Shown: positions 1 through 10,348 of the stretch, in pieces | How positions within the stretch are numbered: position 1 is the first letter of the stretch | Layout: every line of letters begins with the position of its first letter | Source: Darksidea phi | Taxonomy: Eukaryota > Ascomycota > Dothideomycetes > Pleosporales > Lentitheciaceae | Reading direction: 5' to 3' | Length of the DNA: 64,000 nucleotides | Assembly: GCA_030770425.1 (NCBI GenBank) | Contig: JASJFT010000020.1 | Coordinates: 1-64,000 of the forward strand | Notes under the pieces: generated by a model | What the model saw: the letters and a program-made list of their open reading frames with translations, nothing else | What the model was told of the DNA's origin: nothing | Database searches by the model: none | Program-made: the position numbers and the translations under genes

Positions 1-130
1 CTATATTATATATATAAAATCTTTTATTTAAATTTTTAGATATTATTATAAGGTAGTTGTTGAGATATTTAAGATTAGAATTTGGGGTTTTTGGTATATT
101 TTGGGCTTGACGGCTTACTTGTATTGACGG
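1..130. other. AT-rich edge sequence
   Basis: The first ~130 bases are strongly A+T rich (runs of ta, ttt and attatt) compared with the roughly 50% GC sequence that follows. No gene is visible. AT-rich blocks of this kind in ascomycetes are often transposon remnants altered by repeat-induced point mutation, but the stretch is too short and cut by the window edge to say more. Confidence 0.35.
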
Positions 131-339
131 TATGCTTGCAAAACACGTTAGCTAAGTTTTAGTGTGTTGAAGTGGGGAGATTTTCGTGTACGAGCTTTCC
201 TGTGATACTCAAAACATTGTGGCGGGAAATCTTTTTGATATAGGTCTTCGACTAAATAAAATCTATGCATAAAATGTCTCCACCTCTGGATAACGAGCCT
301 CTCCACTTGTAAATGTACAATGCCCAACCTTATTTTTAT

Positions 340-1709
340 TCCCGTCACAACACTGAACGTCCTCACCATCTACAATGTCTACGCCCTAGCGGACCTCTTT
401 CGTATGATGCCCAACACTCGCGTCATATGGATGACAAGCTGCACTAAGGGCCCCACTACGTGTCAAAGCCAATGGCATTCTATTGCCAACCTCAACAACC
501 CAGTGATCATGCTGAAAAAGGGCTATAAAAGCGAAACCACGAAGCAAACTAGCCGATCACCGAATAGCCCACCTGATTTACTGACTATCATGTAGTTTCA
601 AGCCAGTGATCCAAGGCCTCGACGAGCGCGAAGAAGATGGCTTGGGATGCGAAGTAGTGGAGTCCGCCCATATTGCTATGTTTGGGACCCATATCTGAAC
701 GAGATGGTAGAGAAGCGGGTTGTTTGCTGGGAAGACCCTTCTAACGCGTAGATCACGCTGAGGAAGGGTTTACTTGCTGTACATTTTTTCGCGTGTATGT
801 CTCCTGTCTCTTTCCCAGCGTGCAGTACCGCAAACTCATCGTACTCACGCGCAGCAAGCATGACTGTGAGATATCCATTCCAGAAGAAGCTTGCAATTGA
901 CAGAGCGAGTTGCGGTGCATTTGCGAACGCAAGGTTACCCAGAACTTTGGTGCTTGTACGCTTATCCCCACTTGACTGACTGCCGAAGAGAAACAATGCT
1001 CTAAAACTTCCAACCCCAAGATTGATCAGCGTATCACTATTCAACTTGAGGTCATTCTTGAACCATTGGATACGGTCCAGAAGAAAGAAGCCAGGGAGAA
1101 AGGGAAAAACCGCAAGTGAAAGGTCGCCCATCAACCGCCGCATACGTCGATTGCCCGGAAGGACTAACATCTCTCTTGACTATGCAAAGGTATCGGATAC
1201 ACTTTGACCTAGCGAAGATCTCATATACCATTTCGGAAATCCGCTTTGTCGACAATGCTCATCCCGAGCGTCTAGCAATCAGGCACCTCGAGAAAGGATG
1301 CAATCGCATCGCTTGTAGTGATTAGCAGTGTATTACCGTGCTGGTCATCTCGATGATTGGTATGACGCCTTATGATCAGATACATCGCCACGAAGCAGGC
1401 GACTTTCAGTGTGTTGGCATCGATGACAAGACTGGCGATGAAGAAGCCGTACTCTATCTTGCACAGCTCCTCCATGCGCTTACTGAGACAATACTGCATT
1501 TCATTTCCCTGTTCCTGATATCTCGAAAATTTCCAACATTCTCTATAATATTGGAAGCTCCTGACAGACACGTACGGACAGAGCCACCGATAAGGCCACG
1601 CCGGAAGCAGATCCCATGACCGTAGAAGTAATGGCTTCGGGCCCGATTGGGTCTGGTCATCAGCGCTGACCCATCTCAAACGGGTAATACAAAGAAAGCG
1701 ACATACCAT
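340..1709 (-). pseudogene. Decayed DUF6536-type fungal membrane protein
   Basis: On the minus strand, separate reading frames give consecutive pieces of one multi-pass fungal membrane protein family (DUF6536). Near 1309-1450 there is a CKIEYGFF..LVIDANTLK helix followed by SDAIASFLEVPD. Near 750-1020 there is a NLAFANAPQLALSIASFFWN helix with MLAAREYDEFA. Near 605-660 there is a LHYFASQAIFF-like piece, and near 410-475 MPLALTRSGALSAACHP, which fits the family's MP..GS.SA.ISAACHP motif. The order along the strand is the one expected for the family, but the pieces lie in different frames and are separated by stops, so no intact product of the usual several-hundred residues is possible. The N-terminal part was not found upstream of 1709. 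The family assignment is from remembered motifs, not a search. Confidence 0.62.
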
Positions 1710-2547
1710 GCTTAAAGTGTTAATCGCCGCATGATCAACCTTGTTTCAATTGCCGATCCTGCCACATTTCCCCTCAAACAATGTACCTAGCCCATTTGAG
1801 CCCGAACTTTCTTTCTTTTTTTTTTTTTTGCCCATAAGAAGAGCGCGATGTTCAGAATCAGAGCGAAGGTCTTGGTCATGATGGCTGCCACCACGCCAGC
1901 TTGGCCAACCGGGAAATGTTTTTGGGACCGCACAGCGGGCAGTGTATTTCCTATTTAGGTGGTGTAGTCGGAGGCTCCATTATGGATTGTTTGACGTGCA
2001 GTTAGACATCCGCTTCAAGTCCACAGTCGAACGCGGTTAAAGGGTCCATGTATCGGTGATAATATGGTACGTAAGCTGTTGAAGAATTTCGGAGCTGCCG
2101 CTCACATGTCAGCAACCCGCAATCTTATTATCCATCAGACTGACATATTGGCCGATGCTCCGGCTCGTCAGTCAACACCGGATACGGATCTTTCTGCCTC
2201 AGTGTTCACTAAATATTTGCGCCAAGGCTTAGCGACGGCAGGACGTATTGAATCGTGGTAGGTCTTCCTACAACCGTACGCGATTGTATCCGGCTTATAT
2301 AATGGTACTGTTGTACACATTAACAGTATGACGAGCCTACTCTCCTGTTTGGAGGCGCTAAGGATAGCGGTTGGGGAAGGTCCAACGCATAGCAAGGCAT
2401 GGAGGAGTTCTTGGGATGACTGATCTGGTAGCATGCAGGCCTTCGTCTTCAATACGTTGTTGCTGAGTTGCGTTTCAGTAAGTTTGGATTCTGGTATCGG
2501 GAGAAATATATACGCTCGGCTACCACGTCCCCTTTCATTAAATCCGT
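1710..2547. other. Intergenic stretch, nothing recognised
   Basis: About 840 bases between the DUF6536 relic and the small minus-strand gene. Open frames of 65-94 codons occur on both strands but show no domain-like pattern, no splice continuity and no family resemblance. A run of T occurs near 1818-1830. Confidence 0.4.
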
Positions 2548-2960
2548 CTACGGCTTCTTAAACGTGACCTGGGTGCCTATTAGCTTTGTGCCAAACTCAC
2601 GAATACCGGACTCACCTTATCACCGTCCCTGACGAAATTTCCCGTAAACGCCCAATTCAAGAAACCACCATCCCCCTGATGCAAAAACACTCCCTCGTCG
2701 AAGATATATACCGTATAGTTTACGTGTGCACCACTTGGACAAGCACAATCCATCTGTTGCTGCTGGACGCCCTTCAACTGGCTCGCATCATGCTTGACAC
2801 AAATGATCATGATGTTTTTGCCAGGGTTTGCGGAAGATAAGGGCCCGAGTTGTTGCTGCGTCCAGCCGTCGCGAAAGGATTTGTCAGCATTATTGGACCC
2901 GACGATGTGTTGGCCGAGGTCGAAGCCCATTTTGGCGAAGGGGAGGAGCAAGGCGGCCAT
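2548..2960 (-). CDS. Small conserved-looking protein, 121 aa, two exons
   Basis: Exons are 2960..2616 and 2568..2548. The 47-nt intron has a GTGAG donor after codon 115, a GCTAAT branch site and a CAG acceptor. The tiny last exon gives the ending DGDKVTFKKP. The protein is soluble-looking with no obvious signal peptide (MAALLLPFAKMGFDLG start). It has a QQQQ stretch around residues 67-70, a short Cys-containing segment (DCACPSG) and an NWAFTGNF..DGDKVTF ending that resembles small uncharacterised fungal proteins I recall but cannot name. Without the splice the frame runs on for 11 more codons (SPVFVSLAQS), which fits that ending less well. Function unknown. Confidence 0.6.
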
Positions 2961-3534
2961 TGTTGAGACTTTGGAAGTGTTGATGTGCGGTTATGAGCGA
3001 AAGCAAGAGATTATATTGGTAGATTTGGGAGGCAGTTGCAGTTACAATTGATAGGAAGATCCGTTCAGCTTGGAATATATCTCTCAGTATCTTTGTAACA
3101 GTCACCCGAGAAGATATAGATGGCATCTCTAGTGCGGCTCATGCTTACTCAAAGTCCTGTCTCTTTCAAACGGGAGGTAAACTGTAAGCTTATTTCCTAG
3201 TGAGAATGGTGGCTTGAAAGCTCGGAACGGGAAGCCAGGTCAGATAGCTGCGATGCTGATGCTGATGCTGCCATCACATGTCCTTCCCTTTTAAAGGTCA
3301 CAACCACAATGCTGACGATATGCGGCTGGCGCACCCTTACGGCTGAGACTTGCGGTGAAGTAACTGCACCTCGAGCCAAAATCGCTGCTATTCTTATGAA
3401 AAAATCGGGCAAGTGAGCAATTGCAAATGCGAGTCTAGTTCGCCACAGCAAACTTATCGGATTTTATATTGCAGTTCTTCTCTGGCCCGCCCCTTGAAGA
3501 AACTTTCCACAAGCTCGCTGTACAGGCATTTATC

Positions 3535-4263
3535 ATGGCTCACCACGTTACGCAAACTATCGGGCAAATGGGAATGCAACTGCTCCACGCTGGAACCGCC
3601 ACGACAGCTACTCCCGCACCCCCTACACCCCCTACAGTTAATCCCAATGCTGTCCAAACCATTCCTTCAGTCAATCGATCCTCGCTGGAAGCCGCCCGAG
3701 CCAAGCTAAGCATGATGCTCAACAAAGCCAAAGTCCCCACAGAAGACGAATTCTACGCGATGATGAACACGGCCGTACAGCCCGGCGCACTTGTCTTCTG
3801 GTCCGGCCTAGGCGGCCCAACCCTCAGCTCTGAGGTTGGAGCGAAAGCATACGCTGCGTACTACAACAAGCAGCTCCTCCGTCCTCTGATGCAGAAATTC
3901 GACCCAGATTACCCCGACACAATGATATTTGATAAATTCAAGAACGTTGACTATGAAACAAGGCTAGCGCTTGTGGATATGACTTGGTCTCGGGCGAGCA
4001 GGGCTTTTGCAAGGCATGCCAAGGGACGTGCGGTCGTGGTCTTGAAGGGTCCTGCTACGGATGGGACTACATGGCCGAGAAATGACGATTGTTGGGCGAA
4101 GGATGAGTATCCTGTGTTGACGGCAGAAGGGAGCGCATGTACGGAGATTTTGAGGGTTGATGCGGACGATTGGAAGCCTGGTCCGGGGGATCGCGGTTTG
4201 AAGGGAAGGATAATCTGGACTAGGGCACAGGGAGTGATGAATCCTCCGGTAAACCCGCAGTGA
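3535..4263 (+). CDS. ADP-ribosyl-cyclase-like protein, 242 aa, diverged
   Basis: Single exon from ATG 3535; the open frame runs further upstream without an earlier ATG, and an intron acceptor (tattgcag) at 3467-3474 leaves a 5' exon possible. Residues 1-60 are low complexity (Ala/Pro/Thr). The conserved-looking part begins with GALVFWSGLGG and is followed by an Ala/Tyr-rich helix, a W..AS..FA..A.G...V.L segment (TWSRASRAFARHAKGRAVVVL) and DEYPVLT. This order resembles the animal ADP-ribosyl cyclase/CD38 family, which makes cyclic ADP-ribose from NAD: a FWSG-type strand, a later W..AS..(F/Y)A..A.G helix, and the second catalytic Glu in a short E-L/V-x-x-L context. The first catalytic motif (TLExT) is not present; NKQLLRPLM stands there. 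So this may be a non-catalytic or altered member. No signal peptide or membrane segment is evident. The assignment is by eye only. Confidence 0.5.
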   Translation: MAHHVTQTIGQMGMQLLHAGTATTATPAPPTPPTVNPNAVQTIPSVNRSSLEAARAKLSMMLNKAKVPTEDEFYAMMNTAVQPGALVFWSGLGGPTLSSEVGAKAYAAYYNKQLLRPLMQKFDPDYPDTMIFDKFKNVDYETRLALVDMTWSRASRAFARHAKGRAVVVLKGPATDGTTWPRNDDCWAKDEYPVLTAEGSACTEILRVDADDWKPGPGDRGLKGRIIWTRAQGVMNPPVNPQ

Positions 4264-4527
4264 TGAATACCGTGTTAGAAGCTTGAATACATCTCATCTA
4301 GTCGGCGCCTTTGATGATACTCTTTTTAGTGTCCTAAGAGAGAAGAAGTGAACTAAGAGAGCCAGGAACGGGCTCAACGCTCGCAGAAGAAGTTTCAAAA
4401 AGCTGAACAAGCGCTCTTTGGCAATCTATTGCTATATTGTTTCACTCTAGTAAGGCTCGCGCTTCCTTGGAAAGCAAATTCTCATCCAGCCACGATTTCG
4501 CCAAAAGTACTGATCCGTAAAAAAACA

Positions 4528-5916
4528 CTATTTTGGTGTCAGCAGGAGACGAAGATTGCTCGCGGTCATTGGGCATGGGAGGTACGTACTGCTAATTAAC
4601 CATTCTATACCCTCCTCAGTGTAGATAAACGCCATAATACCAGGATCGCCGCTTGCAAGCAGCACTAACACCTCTTCGGGACTCTTGTCTGCGAGTGAAG
4701 TGGGCGTCACGGGCACCGTACCCGGAGAGTTCGAAAATGGGTCACTGGGTTTTGCACGCTGGGGGGTTTGCTCGTTGCTCACAGCCCTGGCTAAGACCAT
4801 ATCTGGCTCGACTTTTGTATTCGCGATTTCTGAGCGGTCCTGAGGATGGTGAGCCAGGGGTATCTGGTTTCCATGCATTCTTTTCCCAGTAGCTCCCGAC
4901 GCTTGAGTATTGAACGATGTACTAGGGGCCGGAGGTGATAAGACCGGGAACGGACGCGGTACGGCGCTCGGTACTTGAACAGCGGCAAAAAGTTCCGATG
5001 CCGCTCCAGAAAGCATCTGACTTGAAGGCTGCAACGGTTTCGGAGCCTGAATCCCAGACTGAGATAATCTTTGCTCTCGACTTGGTCTCGATACCGCTTG
5101 CTGCCGCGGCGGACTCAAGCCAGAAACTCCAACATGATGTGGCTCGGGTGTAGCCGAGGGACGCACGATAGGCACATTCCCGCTACTACCAGGCCTCTTC
5201 CCAGAATTCGTCCTGTTGACCATCCTCGGCAGCATTAAAGGCCGCAGTCTATGGCTACCATCGGAGCCCTGAGCTTGCGGCTGGAGTGCCGCACCGGGTG
5301 GCTTTGGATGTCGACCGTGTGATGCATTTCTGCGATGCATTCCTGTGGCAGCCGGTCTGGAACTTGGCTCTTTGAAGTGCGGTGCTGTGCTTGCTTGCAA
5401 GACCTGTGCCGCAACGATCTCGTGTGGATGCGGACCTAGGATCTGTGTTGGGTCCTTGACGCTGGCCTCGGCCTTGGGCGATTGAGAGTCGTCGGATTTT
5501 TTGACGCCAGCCAGTGCTCGAAGGAGTTCCCATCTTGCTTTTGTTTCTGCCGAGACTGTGACGTTCTTTGATGGGTCTGAAATCGCCCACTCGGTCTTCG
5601 TAGGTGCTGGTCGGGGATCCGAATCTATTCTCTTCATGACTCTATCGGATACTGTCCGGTCCTGGTTCTCATGTTCTTCGTCGACTTGGAATGTGTGATT
5701 CGATGCTGCGGAGTCACGTCTTGGAGGTAGAGGAGGCTGTCGTAGACCGTATCTTGCATCTGAATTCCGGTCCATCGTGCACTCTGAATTGTCGTGTCTA
5801 TCCAAGCGTGTAGTATTGAACTCGGTGGTTTCTAGCAAACTGCAAGCATTCTCAAAAGCCGCGCAAGACTGAACTGCCCGCATCCGAAACCGGTAGTCGA
5901 TAAATCCCTTACACAC
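4528..5916 (-). CDS. Disordered Pro/Ser-rich protein, about 415-462 aa
   Basis: One uninterrupted minus-strand frame. The first ATG is at 5916. A second in-frame ATG at 5775 (MDRNSDARYG) marks where the composition becomes typical of the rest, so the true start may be there, giving 415 aa. The protein is dominated by Pro, Ser, Gln and Arg, with no transmembrane segment. A short structured-looking patch is KTEWAISDPSKNVTVSAETKARWELLRALAG in the first third, and the C-terminal ~50 residues (SPEEVLVLLASGDPGIMAF and after) look folded and could be a conserved tail. Function not recognised. It could be a scaffold or regulatory protein. Confidence 0.55.
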   Translation of the reverse strand: MCKGFIDYRFRMRAVQSCAAFENACSLLETTEFNTTRLDRHDNSECTMDRNSDARYGLRQPPLPPRRDSAASNHTFQVDEEHENQDRTVSDRVMKRIDSDPRPAPTKTEWAISDPSKNVTVSAETKARWELLRALAGVKKSDDSQSPKAEASVKDPTQILGPHPHEIVAAQVLQASTAPHFKEPSSRPAATGMHRRNASHGRHPKPPGAALQPQAQGSDGSHRLRPLMLPRMVNRTNSGKRPGSSGNVPIVRPSATPEPHHVGVSGLSPPRQQAVSRPSREQRLSQSGIQAPKPLQPSSQMLSGAASELFAAVQVPSAVPRPFPVLSPPAPSTSFNTQASGATGKRMHGNQIPLAHHPQDRSEIANTKVEPDMVLARAVSNEQTPQRAKPSDPFSNSPGTVPVTPTSLADKSPEEVLVLLASGDPGIMAFIYTEEGIEWLISSTYLPCPMTASNLRLLLTPK

Positions 5917-6845
5917 GGATGAAAAAGCTCTTGATCTCAGGTGGCTTGTCGATCTTACTCTTGATAGCGCGTATAATAAGCTTCAGCAGGTGGAGGTGTG
6001 GCTGGGATGAGCTCATCGCTAGAGCTCAGGTAAGCATTTAATCTCACCATGGCGAACGAACCATGACCGAACACGCTAAACCAAGGAAAGCCAAGAAAGG
6101 CTTGAAAATGCTTGATGACGCTTAGTATAACGTCAACACCGGTGCAATCGGGTAATGAGTTCTAGCTGTAAGCGAGGAAACTCCGAAAGGAGCCACGACC
6201 CAGCTACGGATGCCAGACTCTTGCCTGTCACGCTTCGCTGTGGCTTGAGTCTGGCAACAGTCATTTCGGATTATTCACCACTGTTGATGAGCAGAGACCC
6301 GGCCCTATGGGAGATGCTCTGACACCATCACAGGGCTTCCTGACGACTCTGTTGCGGGTGAGACGCCTCTAAAAGGATATCACGCAGCTTCTCAGCCACA
6401 TTCAGCCTCGGTGATGCCCTTATGTGGGGACAGCATGACTTGCACCTGGAATCCTTCAATAATTGTCTTTACGAGATGCATCTCACCGCCAGATTCGCTG
6501 GCCTCCGAAGCTGAGAAGAATCACAGCTGAGGACCCTGCAAGATATGAAATAGGTTTGGTAGGTTCCCGTGACAGAGTTTAACATGCTAAGATCTAAATT
6601 TAGTTCTACAACGAAGCTAGTAGAACTTTTTATTCGACGTAGGATGAAGAACGAACCTTACCTGCACGTTATATAACTCGATCAACGCTGCTTCATACCT
6701 TCTCCATCTCAAACATCCAACCCACAGCACCTCCAATCATCCACAAAGGACCACACTACCACCTGTTTTACGAAATACATTTCACTAAGCGCAAAACGTT
6801 CTCATTAGCTTAAAGTCTCATTCCCGCAACCAACATCCCCACAAA
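5917..6845. promoter_or_regulatory. Divergent intergenic/promoter region
   Basis: About 930 bases between the minus-strand disordered gene and the plus-strand Gln-rich gene. It must hold both promoters. A TATA-like element (atataa) lies near 6671, about 175 bases upstream of the ATG at 6846. No open frame worth calling. Confidence 0.4.
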
Positions 6846-7491
6846 ATGTCACAATATTACCCTCCAGAGGCATCCACCAGCCCAGCTCCGAGTAGCATGG
6901 GCTACGGCCAGGCGCCTCAACAGAGCCAGTACGGTGCGCCCCAAGACTCATTCGCACAACAGCAGCAGCAGCAGGGCGCGTACGGCCAAGAGCAAGGCGG
7001 ACGCCCCAGCCAGCAGAACGAGAGCTTCGCGCCACAGGGCCAGTTCCCTGGTGCCGAGCAGGGCCAACAGGGCCAGGAGCAGCAAGGGGAGATGGGCATA
7101 AACGGCCAAATGGGCCAACAAGGCGGTATGAAGGACATGAACCGAAATGCACAAGGCCAGGGCCAAGGTCAGGGTGGGCAGCAGCATCCAGGCGCCGGTG
7201 CGCTCCAGGCCGCCGGAAGGCCAGGTCCCGCGGCTTCACACCCGCATTCGCGATTCCATCAGGATCCGCACCATCATGCCGCTATGAGTACTTTCCATAA
7301 GATTGCTAGTACGTTGTCCACCTTTTCCATCTCTTCAATGGCTTGCTAATATTGAGGAAGGTAATGGGCTTACACCCGACCACATCCACTCCTTCGTCCA
7401 CATCGGCAGCCTTGGTCTCGCCATGCTGGCTAAGAATGCGGGTATGACTGCTGGTCATGAGCCGGAGGAGGAGGAGCATAGGCGCCAGTGA
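6846..7491 (+). CDS. Gln/Gly-rich low-complexity protein, 197 aa, two exons
   Basis: Exons 6846..7308 and 7361..7491. The 52-nt intron starts GTACGT, has a TGCTAAT branch and ends AAG; it splits a Ser codon. About two thirds of the protein is prion-like low complexity: MSQYYPPEAS at the start, a (Q)n block around residues 38-43 and GQ/QG repeats up to about residue 120. A His-rich patch (HPHSRFHQDPHHHA) follows, then FHKIASNGLTPDHIHSFVHIGSLGLAMLAKNAG and an acidic EPEEEEH tail. No signal peptide. The C-terminal short helix could be an interaction segment. Function not recognised; resembles small Q/G-rich proteins common in filamentous fungi. Confidence 0.65.
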
Positions 7492-7551
7492 CTGGATTAT
7501 CTCTCCGAGATACAAAGTTTTTTCCGGCAACTACTGCAACGACAATTTGCT

Positions 7552-7755
7552 ATGGGGTTCTTGATGGGGGTTTTAGGGCTGTGGTTGCTGTTTCTGCTTG
7601 CTATTATTGCTTTCTTGGGCTCCTTGTTGTTCATTTTCAGTGTTGGTGTTTTGTATGTGGCTAGACGACGGTATGGGGGAAACGTACACGGTTTGAGGGC
7701 TTGGCGGTTTAGGGCGGCGGCGGTGCTTGAGGGGTGGAAAAACGTAGATGGGTAG
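7552..7755 (+). CDS. Possible small transmembrane peptide, 67 aa
   Basis: An ATG-initiated frame 60 bases downstream of the Gln-rich gene. Residues 1-37 form one or two hydrophobic helices (MGFLMGVLGLWLLFLLAIIA and onward), followed by a basic Arg-rich tail (ARRRYGG, RAWRFRAAA). It could be a separate tail-anchored peptide, an alternative 3' exon of the preceding gene, or a chance frame. Support is only the hydrophobic-then-basic pattern. Confidence 0.22.
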   Translation: MGFLMGVLGLWLLFLLAIIAFLGSLLFIFSVGVLYVARRRYGGNVHGLRAWRFRAAAVLEGWKNVDG

Positions 7756-8407
7756 TAATTAGCATCTGCTCTTGTTCCTCTTGCACCGGTCTTGTGCAGC
7801 TTATCCTCGGGCCATAGACGTGTATATATCTATTCCCCCGTACAACATTTCTCTCTCCATCTACAGCTCCATCGGCCAGCTCTAAATCCAAAAAAGTGTC
7901 CATATCAACCACCCCCGCTCATATATATCTCGTGACAAAAAGTACCACCGCCAAGGGTTGTATCAATCACGAAGCCCTACAACTTACCCGATTAGGCATG
8001 TTCTTTCCCTGTCTCCCCGCCAAGCCGTCGATCGCAGCACGCGTCACTCTCCCCCGGACGCGTCACCCTCGTTCGGTTATGCGCGTTCGGTTGATCGGCT
8101 GCTCGGGCTTTTTACTACATGTTTTGTACTGTGAGACTCTGAGCGAAGTGGGTAATAAAGTATACTATACAGCTTTGAGTAGCTAGACTATCGCTATCGC
8201 TATTAGTGGTGGTGGTGGCGCATTGATCCAGTCCCCAGTAAGACCCCTTGGTATTCTTGTGAAGGTAGGAAGATTCTAGCAGCAGGAATCGATAAGAGAA
8301 AACTACATCGAAAATAGTACAGACGCAAGTAGGAAGAGTACGACAGCAGTACAGTACCTCGTCCATAGATGTTGAGTTACTGTCAAAGGGTTTTATTACG
8401 CTGATCA

Positions 8408-9489
8408 ATGGTTCAAGGGGCACGGGAGTGGTCGTCTCCGATTTCAAGAAAGGCAACGTGTCTCCGCAATGAGCTAACAAACTTCCTAAACAATAAGCCG
8501 ACGAAGACAAAATTCGAATTTTCCATAGCACGGAGTAGCTACTGGTACGGGAGAGTAGTCAGCCAGGACGAGAATTTTCTAGCCCTTGTCAGTGACACAG
8601 ATCTCAAGGTTATCAAACTGGACACAGGTGCTTGGTATCGGCGCCCAAATACCCGACAAAGTTTGAGCGAAAGGCTGACAGTATACATTTTGATCCAGCC
8701 ACTAGAAGTGGATACAAATTAATCGTTGCCACCTATACATATGCAGCCAGCGGTTCTACCGTGTACCAACTGCGGCTGTCATCAAAGGGTGTACAGACAG
8801 GTGAAGCGAATGAATACGAAGGGACACTCTCTTCAATGGACACCTAGTATTTCAGCAGCGACGGGCGCCGTATGAAAACCATAGGTCACCAGGAAACCTA
8901 CGTCTGGGATTTGGACAACCGAAACTCCACACGGCTTAAGCTTACTGGACACACCGAATCAATAATGAGCACAGTATTTAGTCCCGACGGCAAACATATT
9001 TTAACGGCTGGCTGGGATGCCTCCGCGAAGCTATGGAACGCTACCACTGGAGGACTGATCCATACATTCGACCATACCGGTGGTCAGAACTGGAACGCCA
9101 GATTTTCACCTGATGGAATGCATGCTCTTGTTACTGTGGGCACACCTTCCATAAGGGTCTGGTCTCTCAACAACATCACCGCGGAGCCGTAAATAGTCGG
9201 CACTAAGCCAACATACGATTCATGGGTTCGTCGAGCTACCTTCATTCCAGAAAGCAAATGCGTCGCAACAAGCGCCTCTGGAAAAATCGTAATATACTCT
9301 GTTCCCTCCTTAGAACTCGTGCAAATACGGGAAATCGAGCGTAAGACGCGTGAGATGGGGGAGTTGCTGTGTCTAGAGAGCACAGAGAGGTTGGTGTATC
9401 GGATCCTAGGGGGAGTAGAAATGACTTTGAGACAAATTGAAAGTGCCGGTGGGGATTTGGAGACTTTGGCCATTGGGGTGGTGGAATAG
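8408..9489 (+). pseudogene. WD40-repeat protein pseudogene
   Basis: From about 8632 to the TAG at 9487-9489 a single frame encodes a WD40 array but is broken by a TAG at 8845-8847 and a TAA at 9190-9192. The best repeat units lie between 8872 and 9180: GHTESIMSTVFSPDGKHI with TAGWDASAKLWNATTG, and NARFSPDGMHAL with PSIRVWSLNN. Upstream, 8408-8640 continues the same kind of protein (VSQDENFLALVSDTDLKVIKL) in another frame, so at least one frameshift lies near 8632-8650. The stretch after 9190 (RRATFIPESKCVATSASGKI) is a last degraded blade. Such arrays are usually the C-terminal part of fungal NLR-like NACHT-WD40 proteins or stand-alone WD proteins. No NACHT domain is visible here. Confidence 0.7.
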
Positions 9490-10348
9490 GGCCAACGACT
9501 GTGGTGAAGAGTAAAGGCTGGATTGGGGGTATGGATTCGAATGCTAAAGATTTTGGAAATATCCGGCTTGATAATGAGTAGGATTGGATGGGTCGTACTT
9601 CTGGGATGGCATGTCATGGCGTAACAATACCAGCTACGGAAAGAAATTTGGCTCTGAATGTTATCACTGAATGGTAGCGGAGATCTGTTCTATTCTTTAG
9701 AAACAAAATGTAGTCAACTATGCATTCCATCAAGGAGTTCATCTCTACTACCATTTGTCTCTAATGCGCCTCTTTGACCATGCACAGCGATGTATGGGGT
9801 CGTCTTTCTAGTCCATCTACTGAAAAGGCAACAGTGAGATTGTCTCCCGGTGCTTTTTTATGCCAATCACGGTCTTAGATGCGCCGGCGCAGAAGGTTAA
9901 GCGCCATAGGCATAATATGTACGAACCAGCAAATACGCCGAGACGTGACTAAAGCTATGCTTGGAATCACTTTCGAGTACGAAGGCGTGCGTCCAGATAT
10001 TGTTTCTCGCGCGACAAGTCTCTTCATATGTAATTCGAAAGTTTTCAGCGCAACCTTGCATCCATGCATACATAGTTTAGTGAAGAGGGGTCGAAGTCTG
10101 CAACCTCCCCTGAGGCTTTACAATATGCTATCAGGTTAAAAACAAGTGTTGTAGAAGTGCCGATGCAGTAGTAAGGCTGCCTTATGAAGTCAGGTGGATC
10201 CACACACTTTCCCATTCCAGCACGGATGGTTCTACATCCTAGGAATCCGGCGAAACCAAAATATCCGTATTGAAGCTATATAGGCTTCTTTTAACTCTCC
10301 GTGCGCACGGAAACTGAAGTTGGCAACTCAAGCCATTTAATACACATC
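9490..10348. other. Intergenic stretch, nothing recognised
   Basis: About 860 bases between two pseudogenes. Frames up to 86 codons occur on both strands without recognisable motifs. Probably decayed accessory DNA. Confidence 0.4.
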
